A stretch of DNA of 64,000 nucleotides from Pseudoteredinibacter isoporae_A (GCF_040372805.1 NZ_BAABWJ010000001.1:620001-684000); one strand, 5' to 3'; positions 41,460-51,679 are shown, numbered from the stretch's first letter. Notes: generated by a model not told the origin, from the sequence alone. Made by a program: numbers and translations.

Positions 41460-42068
41460 CTAACTTTCCCGGCGACCGGTAATCACACCGAAGCGTTCAA
41501 TATCCTGATCAAACTTATCAATCAGGGCCTGGCGTTCACGCTCGCGCTTTTCAATGCGAGTAACGGTCACCTCACGCTTGTGCTTAAGCTCTTCTAACTG
41601 CTTGAGAAGGCCTTCGCCTACCTCACGGCCAGCACGCTCAAGATTAGCCGCTTCCATACGCTTCTGGTGGATGCGGGTATCAATCCCCCCGATGTTTCCT
41701 TTCAGGATTTGGATGCTGCCATCAATGCTTTCCAGCTTACGTTGCTTAGCCAGCTTAATCTCTTTAACGGAGCTATAACGACGGCGCAATTCAGCGTCCC
41801 ACTTGGCCAACTCGGCTTTGGACCTGAGGTTTTCTTTTTCAGCATCGGTCGGTGCCGGCTTAACTACCCGCACAACTCGACCACTGGGCGTTACGACTTC
41901 ATAACCTTTCTGGGCATATTCAGGAGGGATTTTCGAACTAATAACCGGAACACCATCCTTATCAATATAACGATAAAAAACCACCTCTGCGCTGACAGCC
42001 GCCGTCATCAACGCCAATACAGCGATGGATGCACGAGATAATTTTGTAGTTAAGGTCGTTAACAACAC
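41460..42068 (-). CDS. DUF4124 domain envelope protein
   Basis: A 202-residue protein with a signal peptide (about 1-27, ending VSAEV), an N-terminal DUF4124 domain (YRYIDKDGVPVISSKIPPEY), and a long charged helical region (about 75-200) that is very likely coiled-coil. Function unknown. It lies between slmA (convergent, 16 bp) and pyrE (same strand, 53 bp upstream). Confidence 0.82.
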   Translation of the reverse strand: MLLTTLTTKLSRASIAVLALMTAAVSAEVVFYRYIDKDGVPVISSKIPPEYAQKGYEVVTPSGRVVRVVKPAPTDAEKENLRSKAELAKWDAELRRRYSSVKEIKLAKQRKLESIDGSIQILKGNIGGIDTRIHQKRMEAANLERAGREVGEGLLKQLEELKHKREVTVTRIEKRERERQALIDKFDQDIERFGVITGRRES

Positions 42069-42121
42069 GGATATCTTCCTTTGGATTCGACAGAATAAGT
42101 TACCGTAACAGAGGGGTGCCC

Positions 42122-42763
42122 TTATACCCCATATTGTTTCCGGTATTCTTCTATTTTAGCGACTGTTTCGGCCATATCGCCAGTCTCTTCTAAATAGACC
42201 ACAATATCTTCCAAACTGACAATACTAATAACAGGTATATTGAACTGCTGTTCCACTTCACCAATCGCCGACAACTCACCCTTGCCGCGCTCCTGGCGAT
42301 TCAGGCCGATGATCACCGCTGCTGGGCTGGCCTCATGCTGATCGATAATATCCATGACCTCGCGCACCGCTGTACCTGCCGTAATCACATCGTCCACAAT
42401 GGCAATGCGACCTTCCAATGGCGCGCCAACCAAAGTGCCCCCTTCGCCGTGCGCCTTGGCTTCCTTGCGGTTAAAACAATAGGGCACATCGCGATTATGC
42501 TCATCGGCGAGCGCCACCGCCGTTGTCGTCGCCAGCGGAATACCTTTGTATGCTGGACCGAACAGGACATCGAACTCCAGGCCCGCATCGACGATCGCCG
42601 CGGCGTAAAATCGACCCAGGGCGGCTAAAGCAGCACCGGTTTTAAAACGGCCTGCGTTAAAAAAATACGGGCTCACTCGCCCTGACTTCAAAGTAAACTC
42701 ACCGAAGCACAGGACTTCATGTTGTATCGCCAATTTGATGAATTCACGCTGAAAGTCTTTCAT
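42122..42763 (-). CDS. pyrE: Orotate phosphoribosyltransferase
   Basis: A 213-residue OPRTase from the ATG at 42763 ([11 protein letters not shown]). The frame runs on upstream to 42847 but the family starts here. Motifs: [31 protein letters not shown], the flexible loop [15 protein letters not shown] and the PRPP motif [14 protein letters not shown]. It makes orotidine-5'-phosphate in pyrimidine synthesis. The divergent Crc-like gene starts 173 bp away; the pyrE/crc pair is the pseudomonad arrangement. Confidence 0.96.
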   Translation of the reverse strand: MKDFQREFIKLAIQHEVLCFGEFTLKSGRVSPYFFNAGRFKTGAALAALGRFYAAAIVDAGLEFDVLFGPAYKGIPLATTTAVALADEHNRDVPYCFNRKEAKAHGEGGTLVGAPLEGRIAIVDDVITAGTAVREVMDIIDQHEASPAAVIIGLNRQERGKGELSAIGEVEQQFNIPVISIVSLEDIVVYLEETGDMAETVAKIEEYRKQYGV

Positions 42764-42936
42764 AGTTGTCTCCACATCTTTGTTTGTCAGCCCGTATAGA
42801 GGGACTGATCGAACGTCGGTACTGATACGCTCAAACTTTGGCCGCATCTGCCGCTATAGCGTCCAATGGAACCAAATAAACTACCAATATCTGCAAAGCC
42901 CGGTATCATACACAGTCCAGTATCAAGGGGCTATTA

Positions 42937-43710
42937 ATGCGCATTATCAGTTTAAGTGTCGACGGCATCCACCAGGCAGCTCAGCGTGGATTGTATGATT
43001 GGCTGGCCGAGCAAGACGCCGACATCGTTTGTCTTCAAGACCTCCGTGCGCAGGAATATGAGCTCGATCATGATACCTTCCACCCGGAAGGCTATTTTGC
43101 CTATTTTTTCGATTCCGGCATTCCCCATACCAATGGCGTGGCAATCTACACTCGTCATATGCCCAAAGCCCTGATTTATGGCTTTGGGTTCGCCAGCGGC
43201 CTGGATATGCAAGGGCGCTACCTTCAGCTGGATTTTGAACGCCTGAGTGTTGGCTCGTTCCTCGCTCCGAATGCCGAACCCGGACACGAGCAGCAACTCG
43301 AAGAAAAAGTGGGCTTTTTCGATGATTTACAGGCCCATTTACACAAAATCTCCAACAAACGTCGCGACTTCATTTTCTGTGGTAACTGGGCCATGGCGAG
43401 AGATCGCAACGATGTACAGAACTGGCAAAATCACGAAGATGAAGACGGTTTCCGTCCCCATGAGCAGCAGTGGATGCGCCAACTGGTAGACGAACTGGAC
43501 TATGTTGACGCTTTCCGTCGTGTCAACAGTGACGGCGACGAATACAGCTGGTGGCCCTCTGGAACCGTCGGTGAAGGCGATGGCTGGCGAACCGACTTGC
43601 AGATTATTTCTGATGATCTCAAACATCGTATTGAGTACGGCGCCATCAACAAGAATAAACAGTTCTCCAGCCACCTGCCGGTCATTATGGACTACGATAT
43701 CGAGCTCTAA
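42937..43710 (+). CDS. crc: Crc-like exonuclease III family protein
   Basis: A 257-residue endonuclease/exonuclease/phosphatase fold protein. It begins MRIISLSVDGIHQAAQRGL and ends SHLPVIMDYDIEL, which follows the Pseudomonas Crc pattern rather than ExoIII. Catalytic positions of ExoIII look altered: the GDxN motif is GNWAM, and the final DH is SH. Crc partners with Hfq in carbon catabolite repression in Pseudomonas. The pyrE neighbour supports the assignment. A true ExoIII is less likely. The assignment rests on recalled similarity and context. Confidence 0.82.
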   Translation: MRIISLSVDGIHQAAQRGLYDWLAEQDADIVCLQDLRAQEYELDHDTFHPEGYFAYFFDSGIPHTNGVAIYTRHMPKALIYGFGFASGLDMQGRYLQLDFERLSVGSFLAPNAEPGHEQQLEEKVGFFDDLQAHLHKISNKRRDFIFCGNWAMARDRNDVQNWQNHEDEDGFRPHEQQWMRQLVDELDYVDAFRRVNSDGDEYSWWPSGTVGEGDGWRTDLQIISDDLKHRIEYGAINKNKQFSSHLPVIMDYDIEL

Positions 43711-43809
43711 ACCTCGATCATTCACCCAAGCATATAGCCCAAGGGCTGCATCTGATACAATCCCCAACCCATAAGGCGACGCTGTCGATCATTCGAGCAT
43801 ATTAGAAAA

Positions 43810-43853
43810 AGGGCCAAGCCCTCACAAACGGCCGACAGCAGGGCCCTAGGCCC
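43810..43853 (+). promoter_or_regulatory. Two small GC-rich hairpins in the ilvD leader
   Basis: AGGGC/GCCCT (43810-43814 and 43818-43822) and GGGCC/GGCCC (43841-43845 and 43849-43853) can each fold, and GGGCC at 43811-43815 can alternatively pair with GGCCC at 43849-43853. The site starts 80 bp before the ilvD ATG. No leader peptide was recognised. Confidence 0.3.
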
Positions 43854-43889
43854 ACCTGCAAACCAAGCAATAGCGCAATCGAGGATGTT

Positions 43890-45725
43890 ATGCCTGAGTA
43901 TCGTTCCAAAACCTCCACCGCTGGCCGCAATATGGCTGGCGCTCGCGCCCTGTGGCGCGCCACCGGCATGAAAGACGAAGACTTTCACAAGCCGATTATT
44001 GCCATCGCCAATTCTTTCACCCAGTTTGTTCCTGGTCATGTACACCTAAAAGATATGGGGCAACTGGTGGCCCGCGAGATTGAAAAGGCCGGTGGTGTCG
44101 CAAAAGAATTTAACACCATCGCGGTTGATGACGGCATTGCCATGGGCCACGACGGCATGCTGTACAGCCTGCCAAGCCGAGACATTATTGCCGACAGCGT
44201 TGAGTACATGGTCAATGCGCATTGCGCCGATGCCCTCGTGTGCATTTCCAACTGCGACAAGATTACTCCCGGAATGTTGATGGCCGCCATGCGCCTGAAC
44301 ATCCCAGTTATTTTCGTTTCCGGTGGCCCAATGGAAGCCGGCAAAACCAAACTGAGCGAACACAAGTTGGATTTGGTGGACGCCATGGTTATCGCCGCCG
44401 ACGATTCCGTCAGCGATGAGCACGTTGCCGAAATCGAGCGCAGCGCCTGCCCTACCTGTGGTTCTTGCTCTGGAATGTTTACCGCCAACTCCATGAACTG
44501 CCTAACCGAAGCACTGGGCTTGAGTCTGCCCGGTAACGGCACCGTAGTTGCCACCCACGCCGATCGCGAGCAACTCTTTTTAGAGGCCGGACGTCAAATT
44601 GTGAATCTGGCAAAACGCTATTACGAAGGTGACGACAACAACGCACTGCCACGCAGCATCGGCAGCTTCAAAGCGTTTGAAAACTGTATTACCTTGGATA
44701 TCGCAATGGGGGGCTCCACCAATACCATTTTGCATTTGCTGGCCATTGCCCAGGAAGCCGAAGTGGACTTCACCATGGAAGACATTAATCGCCTTTCCAA
44801 AACCGTTCCGCAATTGTGCAAAGTTGCCCCGAATACACCCGAATATCATATTGAAGATGTGCACCGCGCTGGCGGCATCATGGCCATCCTCGGAGAGCTG
44901 GACAGAGCCGGTGTTTTACACAGCGAGCTACCCACCGTGCACAGCAGTAGCATGAAGGAAGCGCTGGACAAATGGGACATTATGCGCAACCCCAGCAGCA
45001 AGGTAATGGAATTTTATCGAGCTGGCCCCGCTGGCATTCCCACCCAACAAGCTTTTAGCCAAAGCACTCGCTGGCCAACCCTGGATGCCGATCGCGCCAA
45101 CGGTTGCATTCGGTCCCTGGAACACGCCTTCAGCCTGGAAGGTGGCTTGGCGGTTCTGACCGGTAATATTGCCGAAGACGGTTGCGTGGTAAAAACAGCC
45201 GGCGTCGACGAATCTATTTTAGTCTTCGAAGGCAATGCCTACGTAACCGAATCACAGGATCAAGCGGTTGCGGATATTCTTGACGATAAAGTAAAGGCCG
45301 GCGATGTGGTTATCGTGCGCTATGAAGGCCCCCGTGGCGGCCCTGGCATGCAGGAAATGTTGTACCCGACTTCTTACATTAAATCGAAGGGCCTCGGCAA
45401 AGATTGCGCTTTGCTAACCGATGGTCGCTTCTCTGGAGGAACATCCGGCTTGAGCATCGGCCACGTTTCGCCAGAAGCCGCTGCCGGTGGCGCCATTGGT
45501 TTAGTACGCAATGGGGATCGAATCAAAATCGACATCCCCAATCGCTCTATCGACGTACTACTGAGTGATGAAGAACTGGCCGAACGTCGCCGCGAACAAG
45601 ACAGCAAAGGCTGGAAGCCCGTTGACGCGCGGCCACGTAAAGTCAGCGCCGCTTTAAAAGCGTATGCGATGTTAGCCACCAGTGCCGACAAAGGCGCGGT
45701 AAGAGATTTATCGCAACTGGACTAA
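43890..45725 (+). CDS. ilvD: Dihydroxy-acid dehydratase
   Basis: A 611-residue IlvD, the iron-sulfur enzyme that makes the 2-oxo acid precursors of valine and isoleucine. Cluster and active-site motifs: [39 protein letters not shown], and [20 protein letters not shown]. Length matches the E. coli enzyme. It stands alone, with a strong terminator behind it and two small hairpins in the 179-bp leader, which could have a control role. Confidence 0.97.
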   Translation: MPEYRSKTSTAGRNMAGARALWRATGMKDEDFHKPIIAIANSFTQFVPGHVHLKDMGQLVAREIEKAGGVAKEFNTIAVDDGIAMGHDGMLYSLPSRDIIADSVEYMVNAHCADALVCISNCDKITPGMLMAAMRLNIPVIFVSGGPMEAGKTKLSEHKLDLVDAMVIAADDSVSDEHVAEIERSACPTCGSCSGMFTANSMNCLTEALGLSLPGNGTVVATHADREQLFLEAGRQIVNLAKRYYEGDDNNALPRSIGSFKAFENCITLDIAMGGSTNTILHLLAIAQEAEVDFTMEDINRLSKTVPQLCKVAPNTPEYHIEDVHRAGGIMAILGELDRAGVLHSELPTVHSSSMKEALDKWDIMRNPSSKVMEFYRAGPAGIPTQQAFSQSTRWPTLDADRANGCIRSLEHAFSLEGGLAVLTGNIAEDGCVVKTAGVDESILVFEGNAYVTESQDQAVADILDDKVKAGDVVIVRYEGPRGGPGMQEMLYPTSYIKSKGLGKDCALLTDGRFSGGTSGLSIGHVSPEAAAGGAIGLVRNGDRIKIDIPNRSIDVLLSDEELAERRREQDSKGWKPVDARPRKVSAALKAYAMLATSADKGAVRDLSQLD

Positions 45726-45741
45726 CGCCGAATCTCTTCCC

Positions 45742-45767
45742 AAAAATCCCGCCACGGCGGGATTTTT
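45742..45767. terminator. Bidirectional terminator between ilvD and LRR gene
   Basis: A 12-bp perfect stem AAAAATCCCGCC/GGCGGGATTTTT with a 2-nt loop and T-run, 16 bp after the ilvD stop and 63 bp after the convergent LRR gene on the minus strand. Confidence 0.92.
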
Positions 45768-45830
45768 TATTTGAGCGCAAAAACTGACCACATCACCTAG
45801 AACACAAACAATAAGCAATTATGTTTAAAA

Positions 45831-48104
45831 TCAATGAATATACTGATCAACCATCACAAAATTTTGGCCAGCCGGATCAAATCGCAAGGTCACATCGCTA
45901 CCTTGATAGGGAAAATCTTCTACCAAGATATCTTTATCATAGGAACGTACATAGAACTGCTCTCCATTTTCATTGACCGGGGTAAAAGATAAAAACTCAA
46001 CATCTCTATACACATAGCTTTTGACGCCAAAAAAAGTTCGTGATTTTAATTCGAGTTTGTGCCAACCATTTTTGAGAGTCCCAGAGTATCCCAGCACACT
46101 CCATCCTAACAGTGAGGTGTAGCCATAACCAAACACCTCCCCAACATCGGACCGATTTTCTCGAACTACATCCAGCTCAGCCCCACCATCAAAAACAAGT
46201 TTGGGGGACTCACTTAATCGCCCATCAGCCTCAGTCAACCCTGTTCTCAGCCATCCTCGTACAGATTGAACACCGGAAAAAACCATACTTGCATTCGGAT
46301 TCTCTATTTTCGCTATAGAATCATCATCAGCATGCACTGAACGCTCTGCCTGGCTATTGATAAAATGAACTTCCCGACTAGTTACAGACCTACCATTCCC
46401 ATCCATTTGATCTGATATAGTAAAGCTCTGTTGCGCTTGATTGAATTCAATAACCGAGGAATGTCCCTCGATAGGAAAATCTTTCACTGTCACAGATTTT
46501 GTAACGCCACTGATGTACTGGTATTCGCCATTTATCGTCGGATTAAATACATTAAATTCTCTATCAACCCATAATAAATCAGACGCTCCATAAACTCTAA
46601 TTCGGTGCTTACCATTAGATAGGCTCGCAGAATTGAATAAATAGCTCCATGCAAAATTTCTATCCTGCTCAAAATCAGACAAGCCCATTGACTGAACGAC
46701 ATCTGCACGAAAAGAAGATACTCTTACTCTTATTTTAGGCTGATTATCAAGCCGAATGTACGCGAACCTTTCATTAGAGCTGTTCGATAAAAATTCAGTA
46801 TACCACTCCTGATCTCTAGACCAGCCACGCAACTGAACCACTCCAGAAAGCACACGTTTATCACTAGGGTTTTCGAGAGAAACATTAGGTACATTATTAG
46901 TTTTACCCAAATTCGGCTCACAAGCCTTTGATGAGCAAGAACTGAAAACCACACGAACTGTACAATTCTCAGAAGTATCAGGTATAAAATAAATGCTCCT
47001 CTTCAAACTTCCGCCGCAACCCTCGACTGTGCCAATTTTTGAATTTTCACCTGGCACTATAAATACTTTCACCCCGGCACCACGGACCCGCGGAGTTAAT
47101 GTTGCCAGCCCACCACCTAGAAGCCTCAGGTTGATTCCCTTTATATCTTCTTGCCCGGCTACCATTGATTGGCGATCGATCAAAGAAAACACCATTTTGC
47201 TAGGATCATACAACCCTGCACGAATATCTCCAACAATATGGTTCTCAGCCACATCAAGATGAGTCAAAGAACTAAAAGTTTTAAACTCTTTCGGTATCTC
47301 ACCCCAAAATTGATTTCCACGAATAGCAATATAGAAGGCACTCTCCAAACCATACATCCATTTTCCAATATCGCCCCATAAAAAATAGTTTCCATTTAAG
47401 CTAAGAAATTTTAAATTTTTTAAGTTGGCAAATGACCCAGGAACCTCCCCAAAGAACCGATTGACATCCAACCTTAAGTACTCGAGATCCTTGAGATTAC
47501 CTATTGAATCGGGAATTCTTTCCTTAAACCTGTTATTCCTGAGTCTAATCTCAGACAATCTTTCATTGTGCACAAACTTATTTAAAATCTCACCTTCTAA
47601 ATCATTAAAAGATAGATTAACAAATTTTAAAGACGACATACCTGAAAAAATTTCAGGCACCAACCCAGTCAGCTTATTCTTCTCAAAACTTATGTATTCG
47701 ATATTCTTGAGTTTAGATAATTGGTGAGGAATTTCACCTCGCAAATTTTGCCCTGAAACTCTTAGTTTTCTCAGCTCACTTAGGCTGGAAAAATTTGCCG
47801 ACAACGTCCCGCCAATAACTCCTTGGTTATTGTGTTTAACACCGCCAGAAGATGGGTGAATATCAATCTCAACAACGTGGCCATTTTCAATAGTAATACC
47901 TCGCCACTTGTGAACATCGAAGTTCTGCCATGTACTTTCTACATCCCATGCCTCAGCATTGCTATCATTGTAAAACTCAACAAGAATTCTACATTCTTCC
48001 TCATCCAACTCATTCACATACTGCCTACAAGAGTCTAGATGTATCCCAGAAAAGGCTTGGGAGCAAAAAACCAAAAAACCAAAAACAAAAAACAATTTAT
48101 ACAT
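45831..48104 (-). CDS. Secreted plant-type leucine-rich-repeat protein (paralogue 1)
   Basis: A 757-residue protein: signal peptide (about 1-20), a cap like the N-terminal cap of plant LRR receptors (ECRILVEFYND, then W-rich DVHKWRGITIENGHVVEIDI), about eight LRRs of the plant type (105-300, with LxxNxFxGEIP), a Cys-containing beta domain (about 330-395, EGCGGSL and ENCTVRVVF), and two copies of a 155-residue module (about 411-566 and 600-755; SGVVQLRGW and SGVQSVRGW). The ribosome site GAGGA is good. A+T content is visibly higher than in neighbouring genes. It is 57 bp downstream of its paralogue. Surface binding or adhesion is inferred only from the domains. Confidence 0.85.
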   Translation of the reverse strand: MYKLFFVFGFLVFCSQAFSGIHLDSCRQYVNELDEEECRILVEFYNDSNAEAWDVESTWQNFDVHKWRGITIENGHVVEIDIHPSSGGVKHNNQGVIGGTLSANFSSLSELRKLRVSGQNLRGEIPHQLSKLKNIEYISFEKNKLTGLVPEIFSGMSSLKFVNLSFNDLEGEILNKFVHNERLSEIRLRNNRFKERIPDSIGNLKDLEYLRLDVNRFFGEVPGSFANLKNLKFLSLNGNYFLWGDIGKWMYGLESAFYIAIRGNQFWGEIPKEFKTFSSLTHLDVAENHIVGDIRAGLYDPSKMVFSLIDRQSMVAGQEDIKGINLRLLGGGLATLTPRVRGAGVKVFIVPGENSKIGTVEGCGGSLKRSIYFIPDTSENCTVRVVFSSCSSKACEPNLGKTNNVPNVSLENPSDKRVLSGVVQLRGWSRDQEWYTEFLSNSSNERFAYIRLDNQPKIRVRVSSFRADVVQSMGLSDFEQDRNFAWSYLFNSASLSNGKHRIRVYGASDLLWVDREFNVFNPTINGEYQYISGVTKSVTVKDFPIEGHSSVIEFNQAQQSFTISDQMDGNGRSVTSREVHFINSQAERSVHADDDSIAKIENPNASMVFSGVQSVRGWLRTGLTEADGRLSESPKLVFDGGAELDVVRENRSDVGEVFGYGYTSLLGWSVLGYSGTLKNGWHKLELKSRTFFGVKSYVYRDVEFLSFTPVNENGEQFYVRSYDKDILVEDFPYQGSDVTLRFDPAGQNFVMVDQYIH

Positions 48105-48161
48105 ACAATCCTCACGTCATCTTCGATCAGCTTAATTCAGCTACTAACCAAGCAAGCTCTC

Positions 48162-50441
48162 CTAGTGTATTAGCTGATCAACAATGAGAAAATTCTGCCC
48201 AGCTGGATCAAAACGTAGCTTTACATCACTACCATCTTCTGGAAAGTTTTCCACCAGTATTTCATCTTTATAGGAGTGAACGTAAACTTGCTCGCCAAAT
48301 TCATTGACAGGCGTAAAAGACAAAAACTCAACCTCCTGGAGCACAAACCTTATCTGATAAATGACATCTTCAAGCGCACTAAGATCGGCTCTATACCAGC
48401 CATTTTTCAAACTACCAGAGTACCAAAGAAAGCTCCAACCAAAATCTCCTGCAACCGAGAAATTTTTATTTACATCTTCACGCTTGTGAAACGTCAGGTT
48501 TCGGTTGATATTTTTTTCTTCGCCCCCTGAATCAATGGAGAATTTTTTGTCCTGCAAACCAAACTCTCCAAGCGTAGGGCTTTGATCCCTTTGAGTTATG
48601 AACCACCCCCGCATATTTTGTACACCAGAATATATGCGATCAGGAGATGGGTTTTCTATTTGAGCAGCAGACCTATCTCCATACTTCGATGACTTCTGTC
48701 TCAGCTTTGGATCTGAGTATCGTTCGCCATCATCACTGAAATGCCGCTCTTCACTTCGAACAGACTTACCTGAGGAATCGAATTGATTCACAACAGTAAA
48801 ACTCTGCTCCGCGACATTAAAAGCAATCTCTGAAGAATGCCCCGGAATTGGAAAATTTGGAACGATAGCAGATTTTTCAACACCACTAATATATTGAACT
48901 TTCCCCGCCATTTTAGGATTGAAGACAGTGAAATCAACATCAGCCAGCTGCACTCCCATGTCATTAAAGAGTTTTAGGTTATGCTGACCATTTGTCAGAT
49001 CTCCAGTGTAGATTGGAACACTCCACCCCAGCTCTCTCTCACCTTCTGGACGCGTGTAATTCATTGCATCAGTTACATCACTTCTTACATCCAACTCCTG
49101 AAAATAAACACGTTCATTATCATCAATTTTTATGGAAAACTTTGTTTTTTCTCCGTGAATAAAGTCATTATTAAAAAATTGATGCCAATCTGGCAAAAGA
49201 AACCACCCCCTAAATTGAACCACTCCAGACAATTGCTTCCCTTGAAATGGGGACTCTACCTTTACATTAGGGATAGAATTCGTTTTACCGAAATCCACCA
49301 CACAGGACTTTCCTTCGCATGGAGAGAATACGATGTCAGCGTTGCATTGTGCTTGACCACCTGAAACAGAAAAGATGTTTCTCTCCAATTGCCCTGAGCA
49401 CCCGGAAACAGCTGTAACTTTATAACCCTCGTCCGGGACAATGAATATACGGGACTGCTGGCCTTTTATTTTTGGCGCTAGAACTACATTTCCTTTATTA
49501 TTATGTTTCAAGGTTATTGGAATAATATGTTCTTCCTGATTATATGCTAATGTCTGACCCGACATTTCAACATAGTAATAACCATTCTGAAAAATTAAGT
49601 GAATTGGGCCACTCAAAGCATTTGAAAAGTGATTATGATCCAAATAAATCAATGCACTTTCATCCAATGGATTCGTTGTATCAAGAACATAGTCAGGTAT
49701 CTCGCCCCAGAAATTGGATTCCACAAGGTGGACATCAGGAACAACTTCGTTTTTTAAAATTTCAAATGGAAACTCCCCCCACAAATAGGGATTAAATGAC
49801 AAGTTCAACTTCCTAAGCTTCTTGAGATCTACAATAGAACTGTCTACCTCCCCATAAAAAAGATTATCGTGCAACCTCAAAACCTCTAGAGTAGCGAAGT
49901 CCCCCCAATTACTCGGAAATCTGTCTCTAATTTTTAGATTCCCCAAATCTAAAATTCTAATATTTTTTAGGTCCCTCATTGACTGAGGAAACGAGCTAAT
50001 CAACTTAGCTTTCCCAGCGCTCAAGCTTAACCACTCAAGATTTGGGAATGCATCCCAGAAATCGGGAAGAGGAGCTCCATAAGTCGTGCCATTAATACTT
50101 AATTTATGCAATGCTGTTAACAGCTTGAAACTATCTTCGAACTTGCCCTCCAACCAAGAATCACTTTGAAAAGAATCATCTAAAACAGGCTTATCCAGAA
50201 CAATCTCTACAACTCGACCACCAGAAGTCGTCACACCTTTCCAGTGATTAACTACCGGTAATCCCCACGTATTACCAATATCAACATTTTTAACATTAAA
50301 AGAATGGTAGAAATCCACCAAGGCCAGGCAATCATTCCTTTCAACACTCAACTCTGCATGATCACAAACAGTATCAATATTTGAATTTGCAAATACATTC
50401 ACGCCACTGAGCAACAGTAGCAAACCAAAAGCAACGCGCAT
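48162..50441 (-). CDS. Secreted plant-type leucine-rich-repeat protein (paralogue 2)
   Basis: A 759-residue paralogue of the downstream gene with the same architecture: signal peptide (1-19), N-terminal cap with DCLALVDFYHS and VVNHWKGVTTSGGRVVEI, LRRs (about 105-290), Cys-containing beta domain (about 310-375, SGCSGQL), and two C-terminal modules (about 395-555 and 595-757; SGVVQFRGW and SGVQNMRGW) that end with RFDPAGQNF. It is the first gene of the pair, with AGGAAAGG before the ATG. The LRR part is more divergent between the two than the C-terminal modules are, as expected if the LRRs vary in ligand. A+T-rich. Confidence 0.85.
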   Translation of the reverse strand: MRVAFGLLLLLSGVNVFANSNIDTVCDHAELSVERNDCLALVDFYHSFNVKNVDIGNTWGLPVVNHWKGVTTSGGRVVEIVLDKPVLDDSFQSDSWLEGKFEDSFKLLTALHKLSINGTTYGAPLPDFWDAFPNLEWLSLSAGKAKLISSFPQSMRDLKNIRILDLGNLKIRDRFPSNWGDFATLEVLRLHDNLFYGEVDSSIVDLKKLRKLNLSFNPYLWGEFPFEILKNEVVPDVHLVESNFWGEIPDYVLDTTNPLDESALIYLDHNHFSNALSGPIHLIFQNGYYYVEMSGQTLAYNQEEHIIPITLKHNNKGNVVLAPKIKGQQSRIFIVPDEGYKVTAVSGCSGQLERNIFSVSGGQAQCNADIVFSPCEGKSCVVDFGKTNSIPNVKVESPFQGKQLSGVVQFRGWFLLPDWHQFFNNDFIHGEKTKFSIKIDDNERVYFQELDVRSDVTDAMNYTRPEGERELGWSVPIYTGDLTNGQHNLKLFNDMGVQLADVDFTVFNPKMAGKVQYISGVEKSAIVPNFPIPGHSSEIAFNVAEQSFTVVNQFDSSGKSVRSEERHFSDDGERYSDPKLRQKSSKYGDRSAAQIENPSPDRIYSGVQNMRGWFITQRDQSPTLGEFGLQDKKFSIDSGGEEKNINRNLTFHKREDVNKNFSVAGDFGWSFLWYSGSLKNGWYRADLSALEDVIYQIRFVLQEVEFLSFTPVNEFGEQVYVHSYKDEILVENFPEDGSDVKLRFDPAGQNFLIVDQLIH

Positions 50442-50742
50442 TTTCCTTTCCTATTCACTTAATTTAACCTGAATGCTTTGGATGCACCGCAGGCCATGCA
50501 CAGGAATGCCATAAAAATAACGAAAAAAGAGGTGGAGTTCTTAGAGGAGGTCAAGTAGTCATCCTATAAATCTATCCCTTGTATTCGGCCAATCCTTGCT
50601 TCCTTAGCCTGAGAGCTGGTTAATTGTATTACATATCCCCTACATATGTGTAAATTTATGCCACTGAAAAAGACGGATTTCACACTTTTGTCTCGCCAAA
50701 CATGAACTAGAATAGCCAATTAGGAAAGTAAGAGATTCGAAC
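50442..50742. other. Intergenic gap between divergent LRR2 and metallo-hydrolase genes
   Basis: A 301-bp A+T-rich stretch without a supported gene. It must carry promoters for both divergent genes, but no convincing -35/-10 pair or long palindrome was found. A short repeat of ACATAT occurs near 50632-50646. Confidence 0.4.
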
Positions 50743-51579
50743 ATGCCCATCCGCCAACACTATCAACATCAACATGCCGACGGCACTTTGGTCGAAGGAG
50801 TCAGAGTGGGTCGCCTTAACGGGGGCGTGACCTCTAATTTTATTGTTTATCGCATTGGCAGTGTGCTTGTTGATTGCGGTCCCTCGAACCAGTGGCGGCA
50901 TGTAAAAAGCTTTTTGGAATCTGGTCCGTCGATAGAACAACTGTGGCTAACCCATCACCATGAAGATCACAGCGGCAATGCCTCGCGGGTTGGCCGCAAG
51001 TATGGCTTAGTCCCCAAAGCACCGATTCAAGCCCAGCAAAAACTCGCACGAGGGTTTCGAATTCCAGCCATTCAGCAACTGACCTGGGGAAAACCTCAAC
51101 GGGTTATTACTGAACCTCTGGCCGAAAAGGAGTACCTGGCCAATGGCGATGAGGCCATTGCCATACATACACCTGGGCACGCCAAAGACCTCACCTGTTT
51201 TTATTTACCTAAACAACGCTGGTTTTTCAGCGGCGATCTGTACTTGGCACGCGCGCTTAAATACATGCGCTCCGACGAAAATCTGATGGAGTTAATGCTG
51301 AGTTTGAAAAAAGTGCTGACGCTGGACATAGAGGTCGTCTTTTGCCCCCATCGCGGGATCGACGAAGCAGGAAAAGCCGGCATGCAGGACAAACTCAATT
51401 ATCTAATCGAGCTCTGCAAGAATGCCCAACGGAACCAAGCGCAAGGTCTGTCTCTCGCAGAAAATACGTTCCAGATTCTGGGCAAACCTGAAATGATGGA
51501 TAAGGTCAGCCGTGGCAATTTCAGCAAAGCCAATCTCATACGACAGGCCCTGTCAGTAGACTTGCAAAGCATTGGTTGA
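50743..51579 (+). CDS. Metallo-beta-lactamase fold hydrolase
   Basis: A 278-residue MBL-fold protein with the zinc motif LTHHHEDHSGNA, then HTPGHAKD, FSGDLYL and CPHRG, the complete set of metal ligands. It is cytoplasmic, with no signal peptide. Substrates of this broad family range from thioesters to lactones and cannot be told here. A VOC gene follows 100 bp later on the same strand. Flanking accessory context does not help. Confidence 0.88.
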   Translation: MPIRQHYQHQHADGTLVEGVRVGRLNGGVTSNFIVYRIGSVLVDCGPSNQWRHVKSFLESGPSIEQLWLTHHHEDHSGNASRVGRKYGLVPKAPIQAQQKLARGFRIPAIQQLTWGKPQRVITEPLAEKEYLANGDEAIAIHTPGHAKDLTCFYLPKQRWFFSGDLYLARALKYMRSDENLMELMLSLKKVLTLDIEVVFCPHRGIDEAGKAGMQDKLNYLIELCKNAQRNQAQGLSLAENTFQILGKPEMMDKVSRGNFSKANLIRQALSVDLQSIG

Positions 51580-51632
51580 ATCTCTTTCTGCGCGAACCGC
51601 AAGTCGCTACCATACCCACTGATTTTAACTAC

Positions 51633-51656
51633 AGGAACCCTCAAGCAGCGGTTCCT
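51633..51656 (+). repeat. Inverted repeat between MBL and VOC genes
   Basis: AGGAACC (51633-51639) and GGTTCCT (51650-51656) form 7-bp arms around a 10-nt loop, 23 bp before the VOC gene. There is no T-run, so it could be a regulatory site rather than a terminator. Confidence 0.4.
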
Positions 51657-51679
51657 AAGCGGTGTCAGCAAGGTAGCCT

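Noticed and set aside
45831..50441. Insertion sequence or genomic island borders around the LRR genes
   Set aside because: No transposase, integrase, terminal inverted repeats, tRNA or target duplication could be seen; only base composition hints at transfer.
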